9,944 nt of DNA, from the NCBI GenBank assembly GCA_964644465.1, contig CAZXVU010000076.1, forward strand, positions 1 to 9,944, given 5' to 3'. The stretch is from CAZXVU01 sp964644465. Its GTDB lineage: Bacteria > Chlamydiota > Chlamydiia > Chlamydiales > SM23-39. Under the pieces are notes generated by a model. It was not told the origin of the DNA. It was given only the letters and a program-made list of their open reading frames with translations, and did no database searches. This document shows positions 1-5,804 of this stretch, piece by piece. Both the position numbers and the translations under genes were made by a program. How positions within the stretch are numbered: the first letter of the stretch is position 1; each line of letters starts with the position of its first letter.

Positions 1-504
1 CTTTTTCAATCAGCAAAAAAAACTCTTGTCTTTGCCCAGCCAGGCAAACAACGGCAAAATTCTGTGTATTCCGGCCTCTTAAAAACCTCAGAAAAGGCCA
101 ATCTTGTACTGACCCACGATTCTGCGCGTCCTTTTCTTGAACGTAAAGACCTCCTTGCTTTCCTTGAAACCCTTCATCGGATGGGAGCCTCTGCCCTTGC
201 CTCCCCCGTTGTTTGCACGATCAAACAATGCGACCCGAATAGGCGCGTCGAAAAAACCCTCGATCGCTCCAAGCTTTGGGAAATGCAAACCCCGCAAGGC
301 CTAAAGCGCTCTCTATTTTTTCAAGCCTACGGATACGCAGATCAAAAAAAGCTTGCAGTCACCGATGATATGTCGTTGGCTGAAGCGTTTGGACATCCTG
401 TAGAGCTTGTCCCAGGATCTCCCCGCAATTTTAAAATCACCACGCCCTTTGATCTCGCAGTGGCCAAAACTCTCCTTGAAGAATCATGCGCTATAAGCTC
501 GTAA
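1..504 (+). CDS. ispD: 2-C-methyl-D-erythritol 4-phosphate cytidylyltransferase (5'-truncated)
   Basis: The gene enters from upstream of the window in frame 1; 167 codons to a TAA are visible. IspD joins CTP and methylerythritol phosphate to give CDP-methylerythritol in the cytosolic non-mevalonate isoprenoid pathway. Family motifs, counted from the first visible codon: RQNSVYSGL at about 18-26, HDSARPF at about 39-45, TDDMSLAEAFG in the second half, and NFKITTPFDL near the end, whose Lys matches the conserved substrate-binding lysine of the KIT/KVT motif. The family is usually about 220-235 residues, so roughly 50-65 residues are missing, including the N-terminal glycine-rich CTP loop. A GTG at 64 could look like a start, but the frame is open to base 1 and the RQNSV motif begins before it. 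The 3' end overlaps truA by 19 nt, suggesting co-transcription and coupled translation. Confidence 0.93.
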   Translation, partial: LFQSAKKTLVFAQPGKQRQNSVYSGLLKTSEKANLVLTHDSARPFLERKDLLAFLETLHRMGASALASPVVCTIKQCDPNRRVEKTLDRSKLWEMQTPQGLKRSLFFQAYGYADQKKLAVTDDMSLAEAFGHPVELVPGSPRNFKITTPFDLAVAKTLLEESCAISS

Positions 505-1229
505 CCGCCTATGACGGAACGCAATACTGCGGCTGGCAGGTGCAAAACAATGCCCAGTCCATTCAATGCCTGATCCAAAAAGCGCTTGAAACTGTCCTAC
601 GCCATCCGATCGATCTAACAGGCTCGGGTCGAACAGATGCAGGCGTCCATGCCCACGGCCAAACGGCTCATTTTGATACCGCAATTTCTATCGATCCCTC
701 TCGCCTTCGCATTTCGATCAATGCTCTTCTTCCAAAAGATATCCGGATCATGGAGATCCACTCTGTCCCCGATGATTTTCACGCCCGTTACAGCGCTCTT
801 TCCAAAATCTATCACTATCATCTCCATCTCGACCGGATTTCCGATCCTTTCAATCGCCTCTATCGCTATCAAATCTCTTCGCCCATCGATCTCGAACGGC
901 TGAAGAATGCAGCCCATTTTTTTATTGGCACGCACGATTTCACATCCTTTGCCAATCAAAAAGAGCAAGGCACTGCAGCGCACGATCCCATCCGCACCCT
1001 AAAACGGCTCGATATCGCCGAACAAAAGGGAGGACTTCGCCTTGAATTCGAAGGAGATGGTTTTCTCTACAAAATGGTACGCAATATTACTGGAACGCTG
1101 CTCGATGCCGCGTCTAACAAGATCGATCCGAACGAAATCCCTCAAATATTCTCAGCCAAAGACCGCCGCAAAGCTGGCCCCGCCGTCCCTCCGCACGGTT
1201 TGTTCTTAATGCAAGTTATCTACTCATAA
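486..1229 (+). CDS. truA: tRNA pseudouridine(38-40) synthase TruA
   Basis: A 247-residue protein, normal length for TruA, which isomerises uridines 38-40 in the anticodon arm of many tRNAs. The signature GSGRTDAGVHAHGQ lies at about 46-59, with the catalytic aspartate at D51. Other family features are the N-terminal YDGTQYCGWQ (9-18), the YHYHLH stretch holding the conserved tyrosine, the HDFTSFAN motif, and FLYKMVRNITGTLL near the C-terminus. The ATG at 486 is chosen because MRYKLVTAYDGT is the expected N-terminus; a GAAGA at about 479-483 inside ispD is a weak ribosome binding site. The start lies inside the last codons of ispD, so the two are probably one operon. The TAA at 1227-1229 lies inside the outer inverted repeat of the hairpin element that follows. 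Confidence 0.96.
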   Translation: MRYKLVTAYDGTQYCGWQVQNNAQSIQCLIQKALETVLRHPIDLTGSGRTDAGVHAHGQTAHFDTAISIDPSRLRISINALLPKDIRIMEIHSVPDDFHARYSALSKIYHYHLHLDRISDPFNRLYRYQISSPIDLERLKNAAHFFIGTHDFTSFANQKEQGTAAHDPIRTLKRLDIAEQKGGLRLEFEGDGFLYKMVRNITGTLLDAASNKIDPNEIPQIFSAKDRRKAGPAVPPHGLFLMQVIYS

Positions 1230-1235
1230 GAATAA

Positions 1236-1324
1236 CAGGATTCGCCTCGCTTTGCGAGGCTGGCAGGCTAACCACTCGCAAGCGAGTGGACAGGATACGC
1301 CGCCTGATGGGCGGCTTGCAGGAT
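1236..1324 (+). repeat. Left arm: three hairpins on CAGGAT linkers, period 27-28 nt
   Basis: The linkers are CAGGAT at 1236-1241, CAGGCT at 1264-1269, CAGGAT at 1291-1296 and CAGGAT at 1319-1324, spaced 28, 27 and 28 nt. Between them are three perfect stems of different sequence: 1244-1250 with 1254-1260 (GCCTCGC, loop TTT), 1272-1279 with 1282-1289 (CCACTCGC, loop AA), and 1299-1304 with 1310-1315 (GCCGCC, loop TGATG). The linker stays constant while the stem sequence varies but remains self-complementary. Confidence 0.85.
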
Positions 1325-1335
1325 GATGAAGAGAA

Positions 1336-1444
1336 GCCACCGGGTCCGACTGAAAGCCCCACCCCAAAAATGATTCATTTTTGAGGACCCCGGGAAGGTA
1401 CTGCGCCTTCGGCGCAGCTGCAAGCTCCGCTTGCACCCGGTGGC
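1336..1444. repeat. Core: 10-bp long-range stem enclosing three inner hairpins
   Basis: GCCACCGGGT at 1336-1345 is the exact reverse complement of ACCCGGTGGC at 1435-1444. Between them are three perfect hairpins: CAAAAATG at 1365-1372 with 1376-1383 (loop ATT), CTGCGCC at 1401-1407 with 1411-1417 (loop TTC), and TGCAAGC at 1419-1425 with 1429-1435 (loop TCC). Transcribed from either strand, this would fold as a closed multi-branch junction. A1435 is shared by the last hairpin and the closing stem, so the two stems are adjacent and could stack. Confidence 0.8.
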
Positions 1445-1458
1445 CCTTGTTTCCTTTT

Positions 1459-1542
1459 ATCCTGCAGCGAGCTTGCGAGCGTATCCTGCTCCCGCACTTG
1501 TGCGGGATATCCTGACGGCTCGCGTATGCGAGCCGAATCCTG
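1459..1542 (-). repeat. Right arm: three hairpins on ATCCTG linkers, mirror of the left arm
   Basis: ATCCTG, the reverse complement of CAGGAT, occurs at 1459-1464, 1483-1488, 1509-1514 and 1537-1542, spaced 24, 26 and 28 nt. The stems between are GCGAGC-TT-GCGAGC at 1467-1480, which pairs at only four of six positions and looks degenerate; CCCGCAC at 1491-1497 with 1500-1506 (loop TT); and GGCTCGC at 1517-1523 with 1528-1534 (loop GTAT). Read on the minus strand the arm has the same CAGGAT-hairpin order as the left arm. Confidence 0.82.
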
Positions 1543-1552
1543 TAATTTTTAT
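1517..1552 (+). terminator. Possible transcription terminator for ispD-truA at the right edge of the hairpin element
   Basis: The 7-bp GC-rich stem at 1517-1534 is followed by GAATCCTGTAATTTTTAT, with the T-run about 13 nt downstream. This is further than in a classical Rho-independent terminator. The mirrored end on the minus strand (1260 down to 1226) has the same arrangement, GCGAGGC then GAATCCTGTTATTCTTAT, and would serve the HAD gene. The convergent position supports such a role, but the T-run spacing makes the call tentative. Confidence 0.35.
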
Positions 1553-1567
1553 ATTTCTGTTCTCTTT

Positions 1568-2242
1568 TTACAAGAGCTTGTCGTTGGGGAGTTGTTCGAG
1601 CGACTCGTAGTGGACTACTTTCCCCTCCATTGCAATCTCCAGCAAAGGATGGTGGGAAGGGCAAATGAGAATAGGAAGGGCGGGCGTCTGCTTCAAAGCT
1701 TGCAGTCCGCGGATAGAATCCTCAAAACCAATAATCTTGTCCCCTGTCTGACCATAAAGTTGAATGGCCTTGAGATAGCTTTCAGGACTTGGCTTTGGTT
1801 TTTCATAATCTTCGCGGGTGACCCAATGCTTGATGGTTTGAAGGATCGGAATATGCGATCGGATGAGGCGGATCTGCTCGAGCAAGGAATTTGTCACGAC
1901 GACCCGTCGAATATTGGCCTCTTGAAGTGCTTGTAAGATCCGCTCGACTCCAGGCATCAATTCTACTCTGCCGGAGCTAATCAGCTCGAAATAGTTTCTT
2001 TTCTTTTCTTCATAGAGAGTGTTCCAATCTGGATCCAGATCTGGAAACTGTGCATAAATCCCTTCCCGAAGGGCTGAAGCGTTGAGATGGGCCATTTCAC
2101 AAAAACGGGCAAAGCTCCATCCTAAATCGTACCCCCGTTTGGCCATCATATTCACGTAAGCTTGGAAATGAATATGTTCAGTATTGACCAGAAGTCCATC
2201 GAAATCGAAAAGAAAGAGATTGAAATCGCGTATCCACTTCAT
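1568..2242 (-). CDS. HAD-superfamily phosphatase (phosphoglycolate phosphatase / beta-phosphoglucomutase type)
   Basis: A 224-residue cytosolic HAD hydrolase with the subfamily I alpha-helical cap expected between motifs I and II. Motif I is DFDG with nucleophile D13 and acid/base D15; motif II is VVVTNS (T117); motif III is the lysine of EKPKPSP (K148); motif IV is GFEDS with the metal-binding E174-D175. The set fits small phosphosugar or phosphoglycolate phosphatases, but the substrate cannot be read from the sequence. The frame extends upstream to 2323; I prefer the ATG at 2242 because it puts motif I at the usual 10-15 residues from the N-terminus, and the longer form would overlap the divergent gene at 2279. 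No clear Shine-Dalgarno site precedes it. As I recall, a phosphatase annotated gph follows truA in Chlamydia trachomatis, so this may be the conserved neighbour. Confidence 0.88.
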   Translation of the reverse strand: MKWIRDFNLFLFDFDGLLVNTEHIHFQAYVNMMAKRGYDLGWSFARFCEMAHLNASALREGIYAQFPDLDPDWNTLYEEKKRNYFELISSGRVELMPGVERILQALQEANIRRVVVTNSLLEQIRLIRSHIPILQTIKHWVTREDYEKPKPSPESYLKAIQLYGQTGDKIIGFEDSIRGLQALKQTPALPILICPSHHPLLEIAMEGKVVHYESLEQLPNDKLL

Positions 2243-2278
2243 GGATGAAAATTTAATCAGAACAGTTGTTAAAAAACC

Positions 2279-4285
2279 ATGAAAACATATAGTGAGGTTA
2301 TGGATACAGACGAACACCCGCATATCGGGGTCAACTATCTCTACTTCGGTGTTTTTCTGGCTTTGCTGCTCCTCATCTCAGCAAGCGGGATCTGCATTCG
2401 AGATAATTTAAGCGGTTCGAGAGCTTTCTTTTTTCTCTACGCCTTTGGACAAGCAATCTTAGAAACTTCTCTCTTTATCTTTCTTAGCTGGATGATTCGA
2501 AAAATTCTTGGAAACGTTTGCTTTGCTCTTTTCATCGGAGCGACTTTCGTCCTTCTGATCTTGCACCTCATTGATTTTGCCATCGATCGGGTGCTCGATC
2601 TTTCCATTTGGGAAACGATCTCTTTTCTCCTCGACCAATCCTTTGAGGATTGCATCTATCTCCTAGACGCTTCAGGAATTCCCTCTTGGCTCTGGATCGC
2701 CGCTTTTTCGACCCTTGCCCTTCTCCCTTTATTTGGATTCTTGATCTATAAAGCCACGGAGCTCATTACTCATAGAAAGCCGATTTTCTTAAAAAGAGAA
2801 TGGTTCCTTCAGACGTTTTTCTGCATACCCGCAGCCTTACTTCTCTGGGATTACTCTGCATCCAATATCATCCATCCTGATACGTATACGGCTTTCATTA
2901 AATCGCTACCTTGGAAATTTACCTTCCTTCCCCCAGAAACAGTGCTCGTCGATCTACGCGGATCTCTTCGGAAGCCTCCCAAAGAAGAGGCATTAGCGGC
3001 TTTTGTCGCTCAAAACAAAACTGTCCTAGAAAATAAACCCAATATCTATCTATTTGTCATCGAAAGTTTCCGAGAAGATTTTGTCACCGAGGAAATTGCC
3101 CCTCACTTCAACGAGTTCAAAAAATCGAATATTTCTCATGAAAAGTCTTTTTCCAATGCAAACTGTACGATGATTTCTTGGTTCTCTATTTTTCATTCCC
3201 AATTTCCCCATTACTGGGCCAAAGTGCAGAGTGATGGATGGAAGATGGGAAGCCCGGCTCTTGCCCTATTGAAAAAATGGGGCTATCAGATCAACGTCCT
3301 GAGTTCCGCTCAGCTCGCCTATTATGGAATGGAAGAGCTCCTGTTTGGAAAAGACAAACAACTTCTCGATTCCTATCAAACCTTCCATCATCAGTTTCCT
3401 AAGCAAGTATATGAAAGCGATGGAGAGGCTTTTGCTGAGCTCAAGAAAAAAGCCTCTTTAAAACCAGAAGGGCAGATTTTTATCACTTTCCTGGACTCGA
3501 CCCATTTTGATTATAGCTGGCCCAAAAAAGAAGGGACAAAATTTTCTCCCGTTGCCTCTGAATTTGCGTATTTCAAGGCCTTTAATTCAGATTACAATAT
3601 TGAATTGATCAAAAATCGGTATCGGAATGCGATCCATTATCTCGATGGACTCTTTGGGAATTTTCTTGAGTCTATGCCGAAAAAAGAAGATGCGATTGTG
3701 ATCGTTGTGGGCGATCATGGAGAAGAGTTCTTCGAACATGGGCATCTTTTCCACTGTTCTCATCTAGTTCATGAACAAATGCACATTCCTCTCTATTTCA
3801 AATTTGGGAAAGGGGAACGTCCTGTAGAAGAGAGCAGTATCATTTCGCAAATGGACATCTTCCCAACCATTGTTGATTATTTAAGCGGCTCGCCCGTGAC
3901 TTTTTTAGAAGGGAGATCTCTTTTTCAAGAAGAACGGTGGCCTTATGCGATGATCGCCCGTTTCAATGCAGCGCGCGGCCCGTATGAGTTTTGCATTCAC
4001 AACGGCGAGCATAAGCTCGTCTCTCAATTTCAAAACAGAAAAGATATCTTTGGTTCTAAAGCGCTCCGCATACGCTCAATCTGCGGGTGCAATGACCTGA
4101 GCGTAATGGAGTGCCAAAAAGACCTAGAAAATTGGGTCTATAGAGAATTTGGGAGCGCCCTGGATAAGTTGTTAACCCCTATTGAGGCTTCTGGTTCCGA
4201 AGCTGCTTTAAGAGGTTGGCGATTTGGTCGGCGCCCACTTTCCGGTCAACCACAGTCCCCTCAGAGTTCAAAAGAAGGACTGTAG
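2279..4285 (+). CDS. Membrane-anchored sulfatase-superfamily enzyme, paralog 1 (LtaS/EptA-like transferase or phosphohydrolase)
   Basis: A 668-residue protein. Hydrophobic segments at about 20-40, 48-72, 77-100, 136-160 and 177-190 suggest five N-terminal membrane helices; a soluble alkaline-phosphatase-superfamily domain follows from about 250 and probably faces the periplasm. Likely active-site residues are E262 (VIES), the nucleophile candidate T297 in ANCTMIS, D479-H480 in VVGDHGEEF, and a His in the FHCSH segment (492-495). The CxPxR formylglycine motif of true sulfatases is absent, so the fold resembles LtaS and EptA-type head-group transferases more than sulfate esterases. It is paralogous to the gene at 5805. 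The last 35 or so residues have no counterpart in the paralog and are encoded antisense to the thioredoxin end of the fusion gene (107-nt overlap). An alternative ATG at 2300 would remove seven residues; neither start has a good ribosome binding site. The substrate is unknown. Confidence 0.85.
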   Translation: MKTYSEVMDTDEHPHIGVNYLYFGVFLALLLLISASGICIRDNLSGSRAFFFLYAFGQAILETSLFIFLSWMIRKILGNVCFALFIGATFVLLILHLIDFAIDRVLDLSIWETISFLLDQSFEDCIYLLDASGIPSWLWIAAFSTLALLPLFGFLIYKATELITHRKPIFLKREWFLQTFFCIPAALLLWDYSASNIIHPDTYTAFIKSLPWKFTFLPPETVLVDLRGSLRKPPKEEALAAFVAQNKTVLENKPNIYLFVIESFREDFVTEEIAPHFNEFKKSNISHEKSFSNANCTMISWFSIFHSQFPHYWAKVQSDGWKMGSPALALLKKWGYQINVLSSAQLAYYGMEELLFGKDKQLLDSYQTFHHQFPKQVYESDGEAFAELKKKASLKPEGQIFITFLDSTHFDYSWPKKEGTKFSPVASEFAYFKAFNSDYNIELIKNRYRNAIHYLDGLFGNFLESMPKKEDAIVIVVGDHGEEFFEHGHLFHCSHLVHEQMHIPLYFKFGKGERPVEESSIISQMDIFPTIVDYLSGSPVTFLEGRSLFQEERWPYAMIARFNAARGPYEFCIHNGEHKLVSQFQNRKDIFGSKALRIRSICGCNDLSVMECQKDLENWVYREFGSALDKLLTPIEASGSEAALRGWRFGRRPLSGQPQSPQSSKEGL

Positions 4286-5693
4286 GCATAGCTCGGACAT
4301 CATAGGAATTGCTGATCTCGAAATTCTTATCGACATTCACTTTCAAGAATTTGACTTTTCCCGAAAGCTGGCTTGCAGATGATTCGATCAAAGGAGAGAT
4401 CATCTTGCAAGGACCGCACCAAGTCGCATAGAAGTCGACAACGATAGGTATTCCGCTCTGCAGTTCTTGGTCGAATTGTTCTTGCGAGTAGATCTCGATC
4501 ACTTCCGCTCTGGCCGCAGTTTGCTCTTGTCCAAGACCGCCTGCTGAGAAGGGTTCATTTTTAGCTACAGGCTGGTTATTAGCTACCGGCTGGTTTTGTT
4601 TTTTTACCTTGGAAGCTAAGCCATTCTCCCGATCGGAAATGTATTGCTGCGCTTGAAGAGCTGCTTTCGCTCCATCGCCCGCAGCGGAAATCGCCTGCTT
4701 ATAGACAGGATCTACAATATCTCCGATTGCATAGACGCCATCTATAGAAGTCATCTGGTCTTTTCCAAGGAGAATATATCCCTTCTCGTCGAGTTTGAGA
4801 ATTCCTTTGAAGAGACTGGTATTCGGAGTAGATCCGATGGCTAAGAACAGACCATCAAGAGGGAAATCAACAGGTTTTTTCTTGAGATCGGTCTTTATCT
4901 CAACGTGGGTCACCATTTGGCCGTCGCCTCTTACAGCTTCGACTGTGGTGTTGTAATGCATGGTCACATTGGTCTTGGCCAGCAATGTTTGGATTCTTTT
5001 TTCTTCAAAAGCTCTGAGAGTATTCTTCCGGACGAAAACATGGACCTCTTTTGCAATATTGGATAGATAGAGCGCTTCGAGGATCGCTGCATCTCCCCCT
5101 CCAACAACACCTACTTTAAGTCCGCGGTAGAGGTTTCCATCGCAGATTGCGCAATTTGTAACGCCTCTTCCCCAGTAGCCATCTGTACCCGTTTCACCCG
5201 GGATGCCTAAAAAGTTAGGCTGTGTGCCCATGGCAATGATGCATGCATCCGCTTGGATTTCCTGAGTTTTTTCTTTATCGTGGAGGTCTCTTGTCGTGAT
5301 GGTAAATGGACGTTTTGAAAAATCGACGCCGATCACTTCTTCTTTTCTAAATAGGGCTCCGTTATGTTCTGCCTGCTTCCGAACCCGCTCTGTAAGCTGA
5401 GCGCCTTCGATCTCTAATTCTCCAGGCCAATTTTGGACGCTGTGCGACTGTGTCAGAAGTCCGCCAGGGGTACTGCCTTCGATGACGAGAGGCTCCACTC
5501 CAGCTCTTGCTAGGTAAAGAGCCGAGGTCAAAGCACCGATGCCGCCGCCTATAATAACTACTTGATAAGGTTTTGTCTCATCTGATGGGATTTCACTGAG
5601 CCTCTCAGGAGACTCTATCTCCGCCAATAGAGAATTAAATGGGAGAGCTATGGTGAAAAATGCTAAACAAGAAGAACGTAAAAATGTTTTCAT
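4179..5693 (-). CDS. Thioredoxin reductase-thioredoxin fusion with predicted signal peptide
   Basis: A 504-residue fusion. Residues 1-24 look like a Sec signal peptide: basic start (K2, R6), hydrophobic core at about 9-23, and a small residue (A24) before the acidic mature start. Residues 42-355 form an NADPH-dependent flavin thioredoxin reductase: FAD motif VIIGGGIGALTSALYLARAG (46-65), PGGLLTQ and VQNWPG, redox pair C181-C184 in CAICDG, NADPH fold VGVVGGGDAAILEALYL (194-210), VRKNTLRA in place of the usual HRRxxFRA, and YAIGDIVD (321-328). A Lys/Asn/Gln-rich linker (356-398) leads to a thioredoxin domain with WCGPC (425-429) and cis-proline AMPT (468-471). The order matches plant and cyanobacterial NTRC and the Mycobacterium leprae TrxB-Trx fusion, but export would be odd. 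The ATG at 5693 has an AAGG site 6 nt upstream; no other Met precedes the FAD motif. Confidence 0.93.
   Translation of the reverse strand: MKTFLRSSCLAFFTIALPFNSLLAEIESPERLSEIPSDETKPYQVVIIGGGIGALTSALYLARAGVEPLVIEGSTPGGLLTQSHSVQNWPGELEIEGAQLTERVRKQAEHNGALFRKEEVIGVDFSKRPFTITTRDLHDKEKTQEIQADACIIAMGTQPNFLGIPGETGTDGYWGRGVTNCAICDGNLYRGLKVGVVGGGDAAILEALYLSNIAKEVHVFVRKNTLRAFEEKRIQTLLAKTNVTMHYNTTVEAVRGDGQMVTHVEIKTDLKKKPVDFPLDGLFLAIGSTPNTSLFKGILKLDEKGYILLGKDQMTSIDGVYAIGDIVDPVYKQAISAAGDGAKAALQAQQYISDRENGLASKVKKQNQPVANNQPVAKNEPFSAGGLGQEQTAARAEVIEIYSQEQFDQELQSGIPIVVDFYATWCGPCKMISPLIESSASQLSGKVKFLKVNVDKNFEISNSYDVRAMPTVLLLNSEGTVVDRKVGADQIANLLKQLRNQKPQ
4561..4596 (-). repeat. 18-bp tandem duplication in the interdomain linker
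   Basis: Two 18-bp copies, 4561-4578 and 4579-4596, differ at two positions and encode the linker repeat NQPVANNQPVAKNE. The length is a multiple of three, so the frame is kept. It probably lengthens a flexible tether between the reductase and thioredoxin domains and may vary in copy number between strains. Confidence 0.85.
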
Positions 5694-5718
5694 ACAAAAC
5701 CTTAAAGATTAAAGGATT

Positions 5719-5747
5719 ATTAAAACTGAATTTTCTGAAATTGTCAA
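5719..5747 (-). promoter_or_regulatory. Sigma70-type promoter of the trxB-trx fusion
   Basis: On the minus strand, a perfect -35 TTGACA (plus 5742-5747) is followed by a 17-bp spacer and a -10 TTTAAT (plus 5719-5724), which matches TATAAT at five of six bases. Transcription would begin at about 5712, giving a leader of about 19 nt that contains the AAGG ribosome binding site at 5700-5703. Spacing and matches are near ideal. No mapping data are available here. Confidence 0.7.
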
Positions 5748-5749
5748 GA

Positions 5750-5786
5750 CTAGTAAATTGTTTCAAAAGTCTAGTAAAGTGTTCCA
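5750..5786. promoter_or_regulatory. Paired direct repeats 21 bp apart, candidate regulator-binding site
   Basis: CTAGTAAATTGTTTCA (5750-5765) and CTAGTAAAGTGTTCCA (5771-5786) match at 14 of 16 positions and start 21 bp apart, about two helical turns, so both would lie on one DNA face. The first copy begins 3 bp upstream of the -35 hexamer of the trxB-trx promoter. The second ends 18 bp before the start codon of the divergent gene at 5805. A factor bound here could control both genes. The regulator is unknown. Confidence 0.55.
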
Positions 5787-5804
5787 GAAATCAGGTACAT
5801 TGAG

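Larger units (their letters stand above)
1226..1552. repeat. Nested hairpin-array element with imperfect terminal inverted repeats
   Basis: A GC-rich non-coding element fills the gap between the convergent truA and HAD phosphatase genes. Its ends are inverted repeats: 1226-1244 is the reverse complement of 1534-1552 at 17 of 19 positions, and the match continues inward through the first hairpin on each side. Inside, from left to right, are four CAGGAT-type linkers with three hairpins, a core closed by a perfect 10-bp long-range stem, then four ATCCTG linkers with three hairpins. The layout is an approximate mirror image about its centre. Reading frames across it look derived from the repeats and match no family I know. 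It may be a non-autonomous mobile palindromic repeat, a bidirectional terminator, or a structured RNA; the sequence alone does not decide. Confidence 0.85.

Noticed and set aside
1236..1542. Possible CRISPR array (regular linkers with variable units)
   Set aside because: The constant part is only 6 bp, the variable parts are palindromes, and the linkers invert halfway. No cas genes are seen.
1224..1664. Minus-strand reading frame of 146 codons across the hairpin element
   Set aside because: It runs through the palindromic repeats and the end of the HAD gene, has repeat-derived composition and no recognisable domain. The structure explains the open frame.
1526..1936. Plus-strand reading frame of 136 codons
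   Set aside because: It is antisense to the HAD phosphatase, whose four catalytic motifs are intact on the minus strand.
2243..2323. Longer start for the HAD phosphatase (27 more residues)
   Set aside because: It would push motif I too far from the N-terminus and overlap the divergent gene at 2279.
2279..4285. True sulfate-ester sulfatase
   Set aside because: The CxPxR or SxPxR formylglycine motif is absent; the Thr/Ser-centred motif fits phospho-transferases or phosphohydrolases of the same superfamily better.
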